Below, piece by piece: positions 19,699 to 27,218 of a stretch of 27,218 nucleotides of DNA (positions are counted from its first letter, which is position 1; every line of letters starts with the position of its first letter). The DNA is taken from contig BFEA01000711.1 in the NCBI GenBank assembly GCA_003427395.1, positions 543,322 through 570,539 of the forward strand. The letters run 5' to 3'. Below the pieces are notes generated by a model. It was not told the DNA's origin, ran no database searches, and saw nothing but the letters and a program-made list of their open reading frames with translations. A program made the position numbers and the translations under genes. Source of the DNA: Chara braunii (lineage: Eukaryota > Streptophyta > Charophyceae > Charales > Characeae).

Positions 19699-19731
19699 CC
19701 ACGTGGAGTCTACGTGGGGTTTACGTGGAGT
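19699..19731 (-). promoter_or_regulatory. Three 11-bp tandem repeats around ACGTGG in the LINE 5' region
   Basis: Units ccacgtggagt (19699-19709), ctacgtggggt (19710-19720) and ttacgtggagt (19721-19731) follow one another exactly. The first contains CACGTG, the plant G-box bound by bZIP and bHLH factors; the others keep ACGTGG, close to an ABRE core. They lie about 120-150 bp upstream of the ORF1 ATG on the LINE strand. A promoter role is inference from motif and position. Confidence 0.45.
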
Positions 19732-19884
19732 GATCTCCTCCTCCAGCTATCCTTTGGTTGATTCGTTTTTCGGTTCCTTTGGGTTTATTGTTTCTTTCTT
19801 CCAAACATCCTTGTAATTGAAGTCTGCATGGCTGGTTTGGGTGGGGGGTAACAGAAATTTGGTAGACATGATTATGGATGGGGA

Positions 19885-20049
19885 TTACGCACCGTACGGC
19901 TCTGAGTCATAACACTTGATGTACTGCACGCACTCCTTAGGGGAGAAGATGGTCCTCTACCAGGCGCCCCTCCTGGAGCAGAGGATGTTCACCCTCCCCT
20001 TGCCCTCCTTCGGCTACCCACACCTATCCTTCGTCGACAGTCCGCGCAT
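19885..20049 (-). pseudogene. Short exon-like segment with strong period-3 G/C (product unknown)
   Basis: On the minus strand a frame from ATG 20049 to TAA 19885 has G or C at almost every third base. It ends SPKECVQYIKCYDSEPYGA-stop and is interrupted by two TAG codons. The plus strand has an open frame over the same stretch (about 19916-20128, MVLYQAPLLEQRMFTLPLPS) whose third positions coincide, so strand choice is ambiguous. The periodicity suggests decayed coding sequence, perhaps captured by or part of the LINE 5' region. I do not recognise the product. Confidence 0.3.
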
Positions 20050-20162
20050 GATTTTAGGTTCGCCTCCCGTTTCTCGCGCCCCCCACTCGCAGCCTTGCCC
20101 TGTGATGTTCACCTTGTCAAGTTTTTAACGTGGAATCCCTTCTCTCCCTCCTTCCCCTTCTC

Positions 20163-20605
20163 TCAATTTATTCCGCCCGGGCTGACTCCCCTTCTTTGTA
20201 ACGTGCCACTCTTCCCTGTCACTCGTATGCTGATGTTGATGCCTCGTTTCTCTTCCTCTGCCCCTCCTCCTATTGATGCCTTCACCATAGTACCACTATC
20301 ATCCTTCTCTTCGGTGTCCACGTGGCGTGTACTTTCGGAAACGTGCGGCGATATGCCGATATCCTCGCTGTCCACGTGGCGAAGGCTACAAGCAATCTCC
20401 CCGTCCATTCTTCTCTGCTTTCTGAATTTGACCCGGTCTCCTCCGCTCTTTGGGGGGTTGATTCCCTCCTTTGACCGCTGCGCACCGATGCATGTCTCGT
20501 TTTCCTTCCTCAGTCGTACTTGGTCGTTTTGTCCTCCTGCTCCTCCGTTGTTGCGCCTGATTATGCAATCCACAATAGTTCCGCGATCCTCCTCTTGGTA
20601 TCCAT
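20163..20605. other. Region open on both strands with two CCACGTGG boxes; no recognised gene
   Basis: A minus frame (20720-20163) and a plus frame (20095-20892) overlap and both run into the palindrome at 20606. The minus translation is hydrophilic with a repeated RHVD..ED pattern, produced by two copies of cgccacgtggaca about 50 bp apart (near 20317 and 20368). Neither frame contains a known domain, and a long frame on both strands usually reflects composition. I would not call a gene. Confidence 0.35.
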
Positions 20606-21079
20606 GTATCATGCACACCGCCGGGCTGGCTACCAGCGTCCTCCCCGCCTCTCGCCGGCTATGGCGCCACCCAAACCCGGGCGGGGCAGGGTCGAACGCC
20701 CGCAGGGCCGCCCCGGTCAACCAGTGCGTTGTCTCGTGGAACCGGGGCCGCTCTCCGTCGTCGCGTCAACGGTTGGGTTTGCCTTCCGTTCGCTACGCAG
20801 CGCTAGCGCTCCTCCCAAGCGGGTTACCCAGCGCTAGCGCTCCTCCCAAGCGGGTCATTGACCCACTTGGGAGGAGCGCTAGCGCTGCGTAGCGAACGGA
20901 AGGCAGGCCCAACCGTTGACGTGACAACGGAGAGCGGCCCCGGTGCCATGAGACAACGCACTGGTTGACCGGGGCGGCCCTGCGGGCGTTCGACCCTGCC
21001 CCGCCCGGGTTTGGGCGGCACCATAGTCAGCGAGAGGCGGGGAGGACGCTGGTAGCCAGCGCGGCGGTGTGCATGATAC
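20606..21079. repeat. 474-bp near-perfect palindrome (inverted repeat with almost no spacer)
   Basis: The left arm begins gtatcatgcacaccgcc (20606) and the right arm ends with its reverse complement at 21079. The centre, near 20857, reads gggtca-t-tgaccc, so the loop is about one base. Arms of more than 200 bp match with scattered substitutions. The left arm alone has an extra copy of a roughly 29-bp block (cagcgctagcgctcctccc ...), making agcgctagcgct occur three times. Each arm contains a gggtcgaacgcc word that resembles an RNA polymerase III B box at 9 of 11 positions. The same peptide appears in plus and minus frames only because of the symmetry. Confidence 0.93.
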
Positions 21080-22600
21080 TTTGATTAGTTTTCTTACAAA
21101 AGCTTCGAGAAGGACTGAATATGGTAGAACATTACAGTCCTAGTCTAAGCTGTCTGTGAGGTGTTAGCAATCTGTCAACCAACTAATCAAAACAAAGATA
21201 AACTATGCAAGCAGATGTATACACAATGGGTATGATTGTGTTTGTCAGTTGAGTCTCAATTGGAATCTTCCTCCCTTGTATCCAACGTGCCTGTAGCCAT
21301 CATCGAGCGGCAGTGTCTAAGGTGTGCATTAGCAGCCCACCCTTGTGCCCAAGGCGTATGCTTATGACCAGAACTACCCGTTATTTATCCTCGCGTGCAA
21401 CGATTCGTACGTCTGACTGATCTGGGTGATCGAGGCAATTTAAGGACAGCCCCCACGGTCCTCGGGAATTATTTAACGTCGCAATCAGGACGACGATCAC
21501 AGCCAATGGACAGTTCGGACCCCCGCCAGAAATATTTATAGACGGTCTGGATAGCATCTGCATAGGACTGGTCAGCCCGCACACCCCTTCTATCAGAACA
21601 ACAAAGAGCCTTCAAAGGACAAAGCAGCATGGCCTGTGTGTACTACTCCCATAGGTTGGCATGGTGACTGTGACCCGTGCTTCGACCAGGGCCCTTCAGA
21701 GGCATTGCCCTCTCCTGCGAGATGCGCCACCGGGAAGAATGTCGTCTCTCAAGGTAGAGCGCTCAACCTCACACAACAGAGAGGACACTCAAGGTTGGAC
21801 TCACTTCCTCACGGTAAGAAGAGATCGAGAAGGTAGATAAGGTAAGGGAACAACGCACCTGGAGATAGCTGCCCCCTTATTTTTCACCAATTGAGCCGAT
21901 GTGCATTACGATGACTGGCCATAGCCTCGGTACCACCCACGGCGCAATGTAGTGCCACCTCAGCCAAAATGCCACATCAGCATGCTCTCATCATCGTACA
22001 TACATCCATTGTCACCACATCTCCCACGGTTTCGCCACAGCCTTCCAGCGGCCGACCCCTCTACCTGGGTCCCGCTCATCAAGCCAGCGCCAAAGTATCC
22101 TTACTGCACAGAAGTATCACCAGCGCACCAGTAACAATGTCGCCGGCGCCAGGTAAGTGGCGATCTCGAACCAGCTCCAATACCAAATTGCAAGGAATAC
22201 GAGTGGGAACGGTATACAGAAAGCCAAGCTGCAAAATCACACAGATGTCCAAGTAGTCGTGTACAAACAGATAGCACAAATGCACCGAGAATCCATCCAA
22301 ATAAGAGCAATACAATGAAGTCCTGAGCCAATGTTCAAGCCCTCAGGCCACACCAACACAGTGTCCAACGTCGCTTCTCTGTCTGGGGCCCAGCGCCCAG
22401 CCTACACTACTTGCCTATCCTACCTACATCAGCATTCACGCAACAGGCTCACTTCGACTCTGAAGACCAATGTACATGACGTCAACACCACAGCGGACCT
22501 CGCTCATGCACCAGGTATGTATCTCGTCTCCCCTCATCAGACCCTGACCACCCACACTCGCCTCCTTTTCTGAAGACCACCGATCGCCCTCCTACCCACT
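21080..22600. other. Non-coding region with scattered TATA-like and splice-donor-like words
   Basis: No open frame here shows a known domain. ttgattagtt (21081-21090) and aactaatcaa (21180-21189) form a short inverted pair. A TATA-like tatttata occurs near 21533. Donor-like caggtaagt (about 22150) and caggtatgt (about 22513) are present. These could belong to an LTR or an untranslated transcript, but nothing ties them together. Confidence 0.4.
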
Positions 22601-23542
22601 AGCGCCCTGCAGCCCGGCTATGTCTGCTAGCGCTCCGCTGCCCAGCAGCACCCCTCTTCACCTCGCAAGCGCCCACACGTTCCCTGGCCGCTAACGCAGC
22701 ATGCAGCGACTCGTGCAGCAATGCAGCAGCGTGACCGCATTGCCTGCGTGGCCCAGAATGCCCGACCCTGGCTGCCTCTCTTCCTATATGGAAGTGGAAG
22801 CCCCTGGTTGGCTGTGTGAGGGCCTGGCCAAGAAGCTTCCAGTAGCTTCCGGTCTGGCCCCTGTGCCTGCGCGCAGACCCAGCTTTGCAGTTGATGGCCT
22901 GGGCCTCGTACAGTTGGGCACACCCCACATTTCCAGACTTCGGCAGTTTGTTGTATCTGCACAGGACCCGGGGTATGTACGTCGACAATGCTGCTTTTGT
23001 GTAGGCCCGTAGCCACTTCGTGATGTGTCGGCCCTGCATTGTGTGTATGTGCCCAAGCGCAACTACCAGGGCCTGGGACTAACTGTACGACGCAGCTTAG
23101 GGAGGCTCACGCGTCCATTCAACCAACTGGCGTGCTGCAACAGCCTGAGTCCCCACATATGGAAAAATGTCAAATATTGGCCTCCAGTGAATATTCAGGC
23201 CCGCCTGCACTAGGGCGGGCACTGGCTTGCTGAGGGCCTCTGCTCAGAACATGTGCATGTTTGACTGTGTACCGCGCACAACGCGGGAGCGCAGCCAGTC
23301 GGGAGTGAGGATAAGGGCAGGGGACGAGGCCACTGTCGAAACCAAAAAGCACGACTGCATCTTCCACGGAAAGTGGTCAGATGCATCCGTTGCCATTCAT
23401 AGTAACAAAACAAAACCCCTTCCCGAAAAAGCCCCCTAAAAAAACCCGCCCTCCTCAGAACCGAAACGAAGGTCGGCCAACCTCTCAAAAAGGAAAGGCC
23501 GGGGCGACGCCTGCCACCACCAAGAACGACCTATGCCATTCC
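22601..23542. other. GC-rich region without a recognisable gene
   Basis: Overlapping frames on both strands (for example 23039-22599 minus and 22701-23012 plus) contain no known motif. The area is C/G-rich with many gcagc and cctgg words. I see no repeat boundary or RNA gene. Confidence 0.4.
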
Positions 23543-23646
23543 GACGCTGGCCGGAGCTGGGGTGAGTCGTTTTGCCCTGTAACCAAAGCAGGGTGGGGGC
23601 ATGAGGCCTGGGAGAGCTCGGCAGGGAATTAGACAGTGTTAGAGAA
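23543..23646 (+). repeat. Left arm of a diverged inverted repeat (partner 24308-24411)
   Basis: gacgctggccggagctgggg, ttgccctgtaacc, aggcctgggagagctcggca and agacagtgttagaga match, in order, the reverse complement of 24411-24308 with substitutions and small indels. Roughly 660 bp separate the arms, and one copy of the SINE-like repeat lies between them. Confidence 0.85.
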
Positions 23647-23741
23647 TTTTAGAGTGTTTTGTCGGGGAGTCCAGGGGTTCCGAGCATTCGAAGGACTTTT
23701 GTGGTCATTGCTGCTTGAGTAGCCTAGCAATAGGTCAACAG

Positions 23742-23818
23742 TTTTTTTTTTTGAAAAACGCAAGCTCCATCTATTGGTGGGGAGCAGCACCTGCTGGAAA
23801 CCGGGTCCAGCGTCCCAT
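23742..23818 (-). repeat. SINE-like repeat copy A, ending in poly(A)11 on the minus strand
   Basis: Read on the minus strand from 23818 it runs atgggacgctggacccgg, tttccagcaggtgctgctcc, ccaccaatagatggagc, then A11 (23742-23752). Copy B at 24691-24773 has the same order and also ends in poly(A). Both ending in A tails in opposite orientation argues for retroposition. A second partial core (tatgggacgctgggcccgg) lies just upstream at 23850-23877. No tRNA-like 5' head was recognised. Confidence 0.65.
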
Positions 23819-24307
23819 AGATACAACCATATCCTCACATATTGGCACAAACTGGGAACCGGGCCCAGCGTCCCATAACGAACACATTCAGAAAAGTCAT
23901 CAGAAAATTCAGAAAATTCCATGAAAATAAGACTAGGAGCCTAGTAAGAATTATAGAACTATTCCAAACCTTTTTGCGGGAAACTTCAGAGTCAGACAAA
24001 GTTCGGAAACCCCTCGAGGATCCACTATCAGTCCTCTTACCTCACTCCGGCAAGACTTACTGCAGCAAAGCCACCATCTCTACTGCTGCTATGCCCCATT
24101 TCTATCCTACCAGCTGGCCCCTTCACTAGTAGGATGCGTGGTGTCTTTCTCTCACTATCCTCGATCCCTCTCTTACCTGTTACCCTGGTTGGCTGAAAAG
24201 CCATCTGAGAAAACTTACTGTTATTCGGAATGTATGGGAATAGCCTGTTGAAGTCCTACAAATGCCCCTGAACCCGCGAGATCCCTAACACAACCTTCCA
24301 AGGTTCT

Positions 24308-24411
24308 CCAACACTATCTTACTCCCTGCCGAGCTCTTCCAGGCCTCCTCACACTCCCTCATCCTGCTGGGTTACAGGGCAACACAACTCACCCCAGCTC
24401 CGGCCAGCGTC
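24308..24411 (-). repeat. Right arm of the diverged inverted repeat (partner 23543-23646)
   Basis: This is the reverse complement of the left arm, with conserved blocks actcaccccagctccggcc, gttacagggcaac and ctgccgagctcttccaggcc. A further partial copy in direct orientation follows at 24502-24540 (gttacagggcaacgcccc, cggccagcgtcgtt), with an internal deletion. Confidence 0.85.
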
Positions 24412-24501
24412 GTCCCAGCAGCAACCCTTGGTTGTCCTGTGGAGTGCCCCCCCAAAGCACCCCCAGATCTCTCTACCAGGCCTCATGCTCCTGCATGAGC
24501 A

Positions 24502-24540
24502 GGTTACAGGGCAACGCCCCAGCAACGGCCAGCGTCGTTC
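24502..24540 (+). repeat. Partial third copy of the arm sequence
   Basis: gttacagggcaac and ggccagcgtcgt repeat, in the same orientation, the outer end of the arm at 24371-24416, with about 10 bp missing between the two blocks. Confidence 0.65.
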
Positions 24541-24690
24541 TGGCATCGAACAGCCTCAGTACCACCTAAACAAGGTTGCCAGGATCCACGTTTTTTCTAA
24601 ATCTTCTTGAACTTTTTTCGTAGTTTCCGGATTGTTCTTAGCCGAAGCCAGGTAATGGCCCTGGTACTTCAAATCATTTGTATATTCTTC

Positions 24691-24773
24691 ATGGGACACT
24701 AGGCCGGGTTCCCAGCACGTGTTGCTCCCTCCCCACGAATAGATTGGAGCATTTGTCCTGAAAAAAAAAAAAA
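24691..24773 (+). repeat. SINE-like repeat copy B, ending in poly(A)13
   Basis: atgggacactaggccgggtt, cccagcacgtgttgctccct, ccccacgaatagattggagc, atttgtcctg and A13 (24761-24773). It aligns with copy A except for a 3-bp insertion and scattered substitutions. The flanking word gacctatgcca follows the tail and also occurs at 23528-23538, beside the left inverted-repeat arm. Confidence 0.65.
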
Positions 24774-24901
24774 GACCTATGCCACCTACTGTTGGTCACC
24801 CGCGCTCCAACCTCTGCGCCAACCGTTTGGCCTACCGGTCTGTGCCTTGCCCCCGACCGCGCACCTTGTCGACGCCCCATAAACCCCGTTAGAGATCTTC
24901 G

Positions 24902-24993
24902 ACATTTCCTCAAACAGAAAGCCCACTACACGACAAAAAGTGCCTCCACATTTCCTCAAGCAGAAAGCCTGCTACACGACAAAACGTGCAACG
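24902..24993 (+). repeat. Two 46-bp tandem copies
   Basis: acatttcctcaaacagaaag with ctacacgacaaaa (24902-24947) is followed directly by a second copy (24948-24993) differing at a few sites. No coding role is evident. Confidence 0.85.
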
Positions 24994-25348
24994 GGGGAAG
25001 ACGCAGCCTTTGGCTGCAAATAAGGGCCCCGCGAGGGTTCATTCCTAGCAGCAGGCCGACACGCGATAAAAAGCATCCCGTGTGAGGCCGAGGAGAAAAG
25101 GAGGTGTTGGGAAGAGGATAGAATACGTCCGAAATTTTGAAAGAAAAGGGGGGTGGAAACAGGCCCCGTCGATCAGATGAGTGAAGAGAACTCCTTCGAA
25201 CGGAATGCGAATCATAGCAAGTAGTCCGAAGATAGGTCAATCACGCATGTTCTTCACTGCTTACACCCGAAATTGTACGCAGCCATCAATCGTTTTGAGC
25301 AGCATACCTCCAGTCGAAGAGAGAGCCAGAAAGCATCGGAACCCGGTG
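24994..25348. other. No recognisable feature
   Basis: Mixed-composition DNA between the 46-bp tandem and the GA microsatellite. Small frames on both strands lack motifs. Confidence 0.4.
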
Positions 25349-25389
25349 GGAGAGAGAAAGAGAGAGAGAGAGAGAGAGGGGGGGGGGGG
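25349..25389. repeat. (GA)n followed by G12
   Basis: An imperfect GA run is followed by twelve G (25378-25389). Confidence 0.93.
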
Positions 25390-25662
25390 AGGCCGGCTAT
25401 GGAAAGAAAACAGTTGAAGTCAAGAGATCAGGAGAGGGGCAGGAGCAGAAACCAGCGTCGTCACACCGATCGTGCGCACAGAGAAACACATCGTGGAGGA
25501 CACCATCGCCTTCAGTCATAAAGAGAGACGCTTTGGCCGGACTGTGCTCGTACACCGAGGTCTACAGGAGAAGGCCGCCGGAAGAGACCACTACTAAATA
25601 CCATCCTCTACCGAACTCCCGAAAAAAGCAGGAGTCAGAGCAGATCAGAGCGGAAGGGCCAC

Positions 25663-25664
<2 letters not shown>

Positions 25665-25704
<40 letters not shown>
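25665..25704. repeat. (CA)20 microsatellite
   Basis: Forty bases of CA are followed by tataca and a run of A. Confidence 0.95.
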
Positions 25705-25710
<6 letters not shown>

Positions 25711-25734
25711 AAAAAAAAAATTAAAAATAATTAG

Positions 25735-26545
25735 AGAAATAGTCCACTAAAACAACCACCTTGGCCACCCACCTTCCCCCCCGGGGCAAAAACACCCCCG
25801 GAAAACTTCCACAACCCCCCCCCCCCCCACTAAAAATAATACACACTGAACCATACCACATAATCCCTACCCACTCCACCATCAAACCACCCCAGGCAAA
25901 ACAAACCTAGAACCCTTACTTTAAAAAAAAAACACTCAGACAAAAAAATACTGAACCCTCTCTGGCACAACCAGACAACAACGCAAAACGACGCCACTGA
26001 CAAGGTACCTGCTAACACAGAAAAACACCCCAACGAAGAAAACAAAATGTTACCCTCCCGCCAGGACTACGACTCACACTCTGGAAAAACGTGCTGCAAC
26101 ACCCCCACGTCCCCACTACCCCTCCTCGTACACAGGCACCTACGGAACCCAATGACCAAACCACAAAGCCATAAGCTGAACCTCGAAAAAGCAGCGCCCT
26201 ACACAACCGGACAATTAAACGACGCCACAAACGAGAATCCCACTGAGACATGGCCACGCCCCACTACTCCACTGACACTCACACACTTGGAGAAACACGC
26301 CACATCCTCCCAACTCACACACAGTCTAGACCCCGCCAAATTCCGGCTCCCCCTTCCCCCACACTCACTACCCAGCGCCGCTTACTTCACCCACGGACAC
26401 TTACGAATCTGCAATCCACCCGTCTGCATTCACCACATACACCCCCCTCACCACTTCTCTACAACCCCCCACCGCCATCACCCTCCACAACACCCACAAG
26501 AACCAAGCTACCCCCCCATCACCTCCCATCATACTCATCATGACG
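25735..26545. other. G-depleted, A/C-rich tract; open frames here are compositional
   Basis: The plus strand is almost without G for long stretches and includes C14 at 25815-25828. A 238-codon plus frame (26047-26763) exists mainly because TAG and TGA are rare in G-poor DNA. Its translation is H/P/T-rich, without domains. I do not call a gene. The tract lies immediately upstream of the putative promoter at 26546. Confidence 0.5.
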
Positions 26546-26555
26546 CTATATATAG
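26546..26555 (+). promoter_or_regulatory. Candidate TATA box
   Basis: ctatatatag at 26546-26555 is a strong plant-type TATA element. It would place transcription start near 26580 and leave an untranslated leader of about 260 nt before the ATG at 26842. A TGACG word lies just upstream. The leader would contain other ATGs, for example in ctgaatgcg, so upstream open frames are likely. The call rests on motif and position. Confidence 0.35.
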
Positions 26556-26841
26556 ACAAACCCTTCCCCAACCTCCTCCTCACCTACGCTCAGAAGTACT
26601 TTCTGAATGCGTACTACACAAATCGTCACCCACACTCGGGCTCAATATACGAGTGCTCCTCATGCTGCGATCGACATCCACGACAACGGAAGAACGATCA
26701 TCCTCTCCTCTCTTCCCCCCCTGGTCTACACTGAGAACGGCAGTGCTATCTGATCCCCCCTAGGATCAAACACTCCGTGCCTCCTCCACCTACAGCCACA
26801 CGACTGCTAGTTCGGCAGTCTGGGCGCCTCAAGCAGACACC

Positions 26842-26895
26842 ATGGCAGCCAACAACGCTGAGCTGGTCTCCGACGCCGAAATTAACATGCACGCG
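26842..26895 (+). CDS. Putative first coding exon of a host gene (product not recognised)
   Basis: An ATG in good context (acaccATGGc) opens 18 codons, MAANNAELVSDAEINMHA. This ends exactly in codon phase 0 at a strong donor (gcg|GTAAGT, 26895/26896). Codons are not constrained by local composition, in contrast to the pyrimidine-rich DNA that follows. Reading on past the donor gives a serine/proline-rich low-complexity translation, as expected of intron. The peptide is too short for me to identify. It is the only segment in the window that looks like an intact host gene start. Confidence 0.5.
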
Positions 26896-27218
26896 GTAAG
26901 TTCGTCTATCCTCTCAACCCACTCACCACCTTCGTTCTCCTCCCCCAACCCTGCAAAATTATGGTTATTACAACTTCTCCTCCGAAAAAAAATCCCTAGT
27001 GTACCTCCCTTCCATTGTAACCCAACTCCTCTTATGATCTCCTTCTCCCTCCTCTCGTTCTTCTCCCCCTCTCTCTCCCTCCCTCCTGAATTCCCCCCCA
27101 CACACTCTCAATAACCCCCTAATGCCCCCCACCCCCTCTTTCCCCGATACATTTCACCATTACCCCGTTACCTTCTCCCAGTCCTTCACTTCCTTCATCT
27201 TCCCCGCCACCCCCCTTG
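26896..27218 (+). other. Probable first intron (runs off the window)
   Basis: It starts GTAAGT and is strongly C/T-rich (ctccctcctctcg, ccccctctctctc). No acceptor can be assigned before the window ends. Confidence 0.4.

Larger units (their letters stand above)
11560..19750 (-). mobile_element. Degenerate L1-type LINE, nearly full length
   Basis: Read on the minus strand, an upstream region with 11-bp repeats and a poly(T) tract leads into ORF1 (DUF4283-like region plus CCHC). Then come an ORF2 N-terminal extension, AP-endonuclease, RT with FADD, and a C-terminal zf-RVT finger ending at 11585. The 3' end is followed by only six A (near 11570), so the exact terminus is uncertain. The 5' end is undefined and could lie beyond 19750. 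No convincing target-site duplication was found. Multiple stops and frameshifts make it inactive. Confidence 0.9.

Noticed and set aside
19895-19925. Primer-binding-site-like ctcagagcc on the minus strand
   Set aside because: Only about eight bases match an initiator-Met type site and no LTR is adjacent.
11508-20116. ttcaccttg at 11508-11516 and 20108-20116 as a LINE target-site duplication
   Set aside because: A 9-bp match between a ~100-bp and a ~1-kb region is expected by chance about 0.4 times, and neither position is a firm element end.
20520-21024. Matching plus and minus peptides (APPKPGRGRVERPQGRPGQP) as a conserved gene pair
   Set aside because: They are identical only because the two arms of the palindrome are reverse complements.
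26047-26763. 238-codon plus-strand frame
   Set aside because: The DNA is G-poor, which removes stops. The translation is H/P/T low complexity and it spans the candidate TATA box.
1-27218. CRISPR array, bacterial defence system or operon
   Set aside because: No direct repeats with regular unique spacers, no bacterial gene arrangement; the content is eukaryotic retroelements and microsatellites.

Overview
The window looks like nuclear intergenic DNA from a green-lineage eukaryote, either a land plant or a charophyte-type alga. I see no bacterial operons, tRNA or rRNA genes. The main clue is the LINE: its ORF1 pairs a DUF4283-like region with a CCHC knuckle, and its ORF2 pairs an FADD reverse transcriptase with a C-terminal zf-RVT finger, a combination typical of green-plant L1 elements. 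A repeat-dense giant-genome charophyte such as Chara is a guess I cannot confirm from sequence alone.

Layout. 1-4.3 kb: low-complexity and degenerate repeat DNA, including (GT)n(GA)n, four exact 23-bp units, a 50-base poly(A), a 71-bp degenerate tandem and a cluster of GTACC/CCAGT words. 4.3-4.6 kb: AT-rich tandem duplication. 4.9-11.5 kb, minus strand: an inactivated Ty3/gypsy-type retrotransposon in the order gag, protease, RT, RNase H, integrase, GPY/F module and basic tail. No LTR pair is visible. 11.56-19.7 kb, minus strand: a nearly full-length but inactivated L1-type LINE with ORF1 and a very long ORF2. 19.7-26.5 kb: a patchwork of inverted repeats (a 474-bp near-palindrome at 20606-21079 and ~104-bp arms at 23543/24411), a poly(A)-ended SINE-like repeat in opposite orientations, small tandems and microsatellites. 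The last kilobase, plus strand, holds the best host-gene candidate: a short first coding exon (26842-26895) with a GTAAGT donor.

The two retroelements lie head to tail on the same strand. The LINE 3' end stops almost exactly where the gypsy 5' LTR or leader should be. Both carry many stops and frameshifts, so neither copy can encode working proteins. Several frame breaks sit at or close to G/C homopolymers or short tandem duplications.

The most unusual point is the LINE ORF2. It begins one base after the ORF1 stop (TAA-G-ATG) and carries roughly 400 codons before the endonuclease, including a globular-looking domain I do not recognise. That domain is in frame with the start of the endonuclease.
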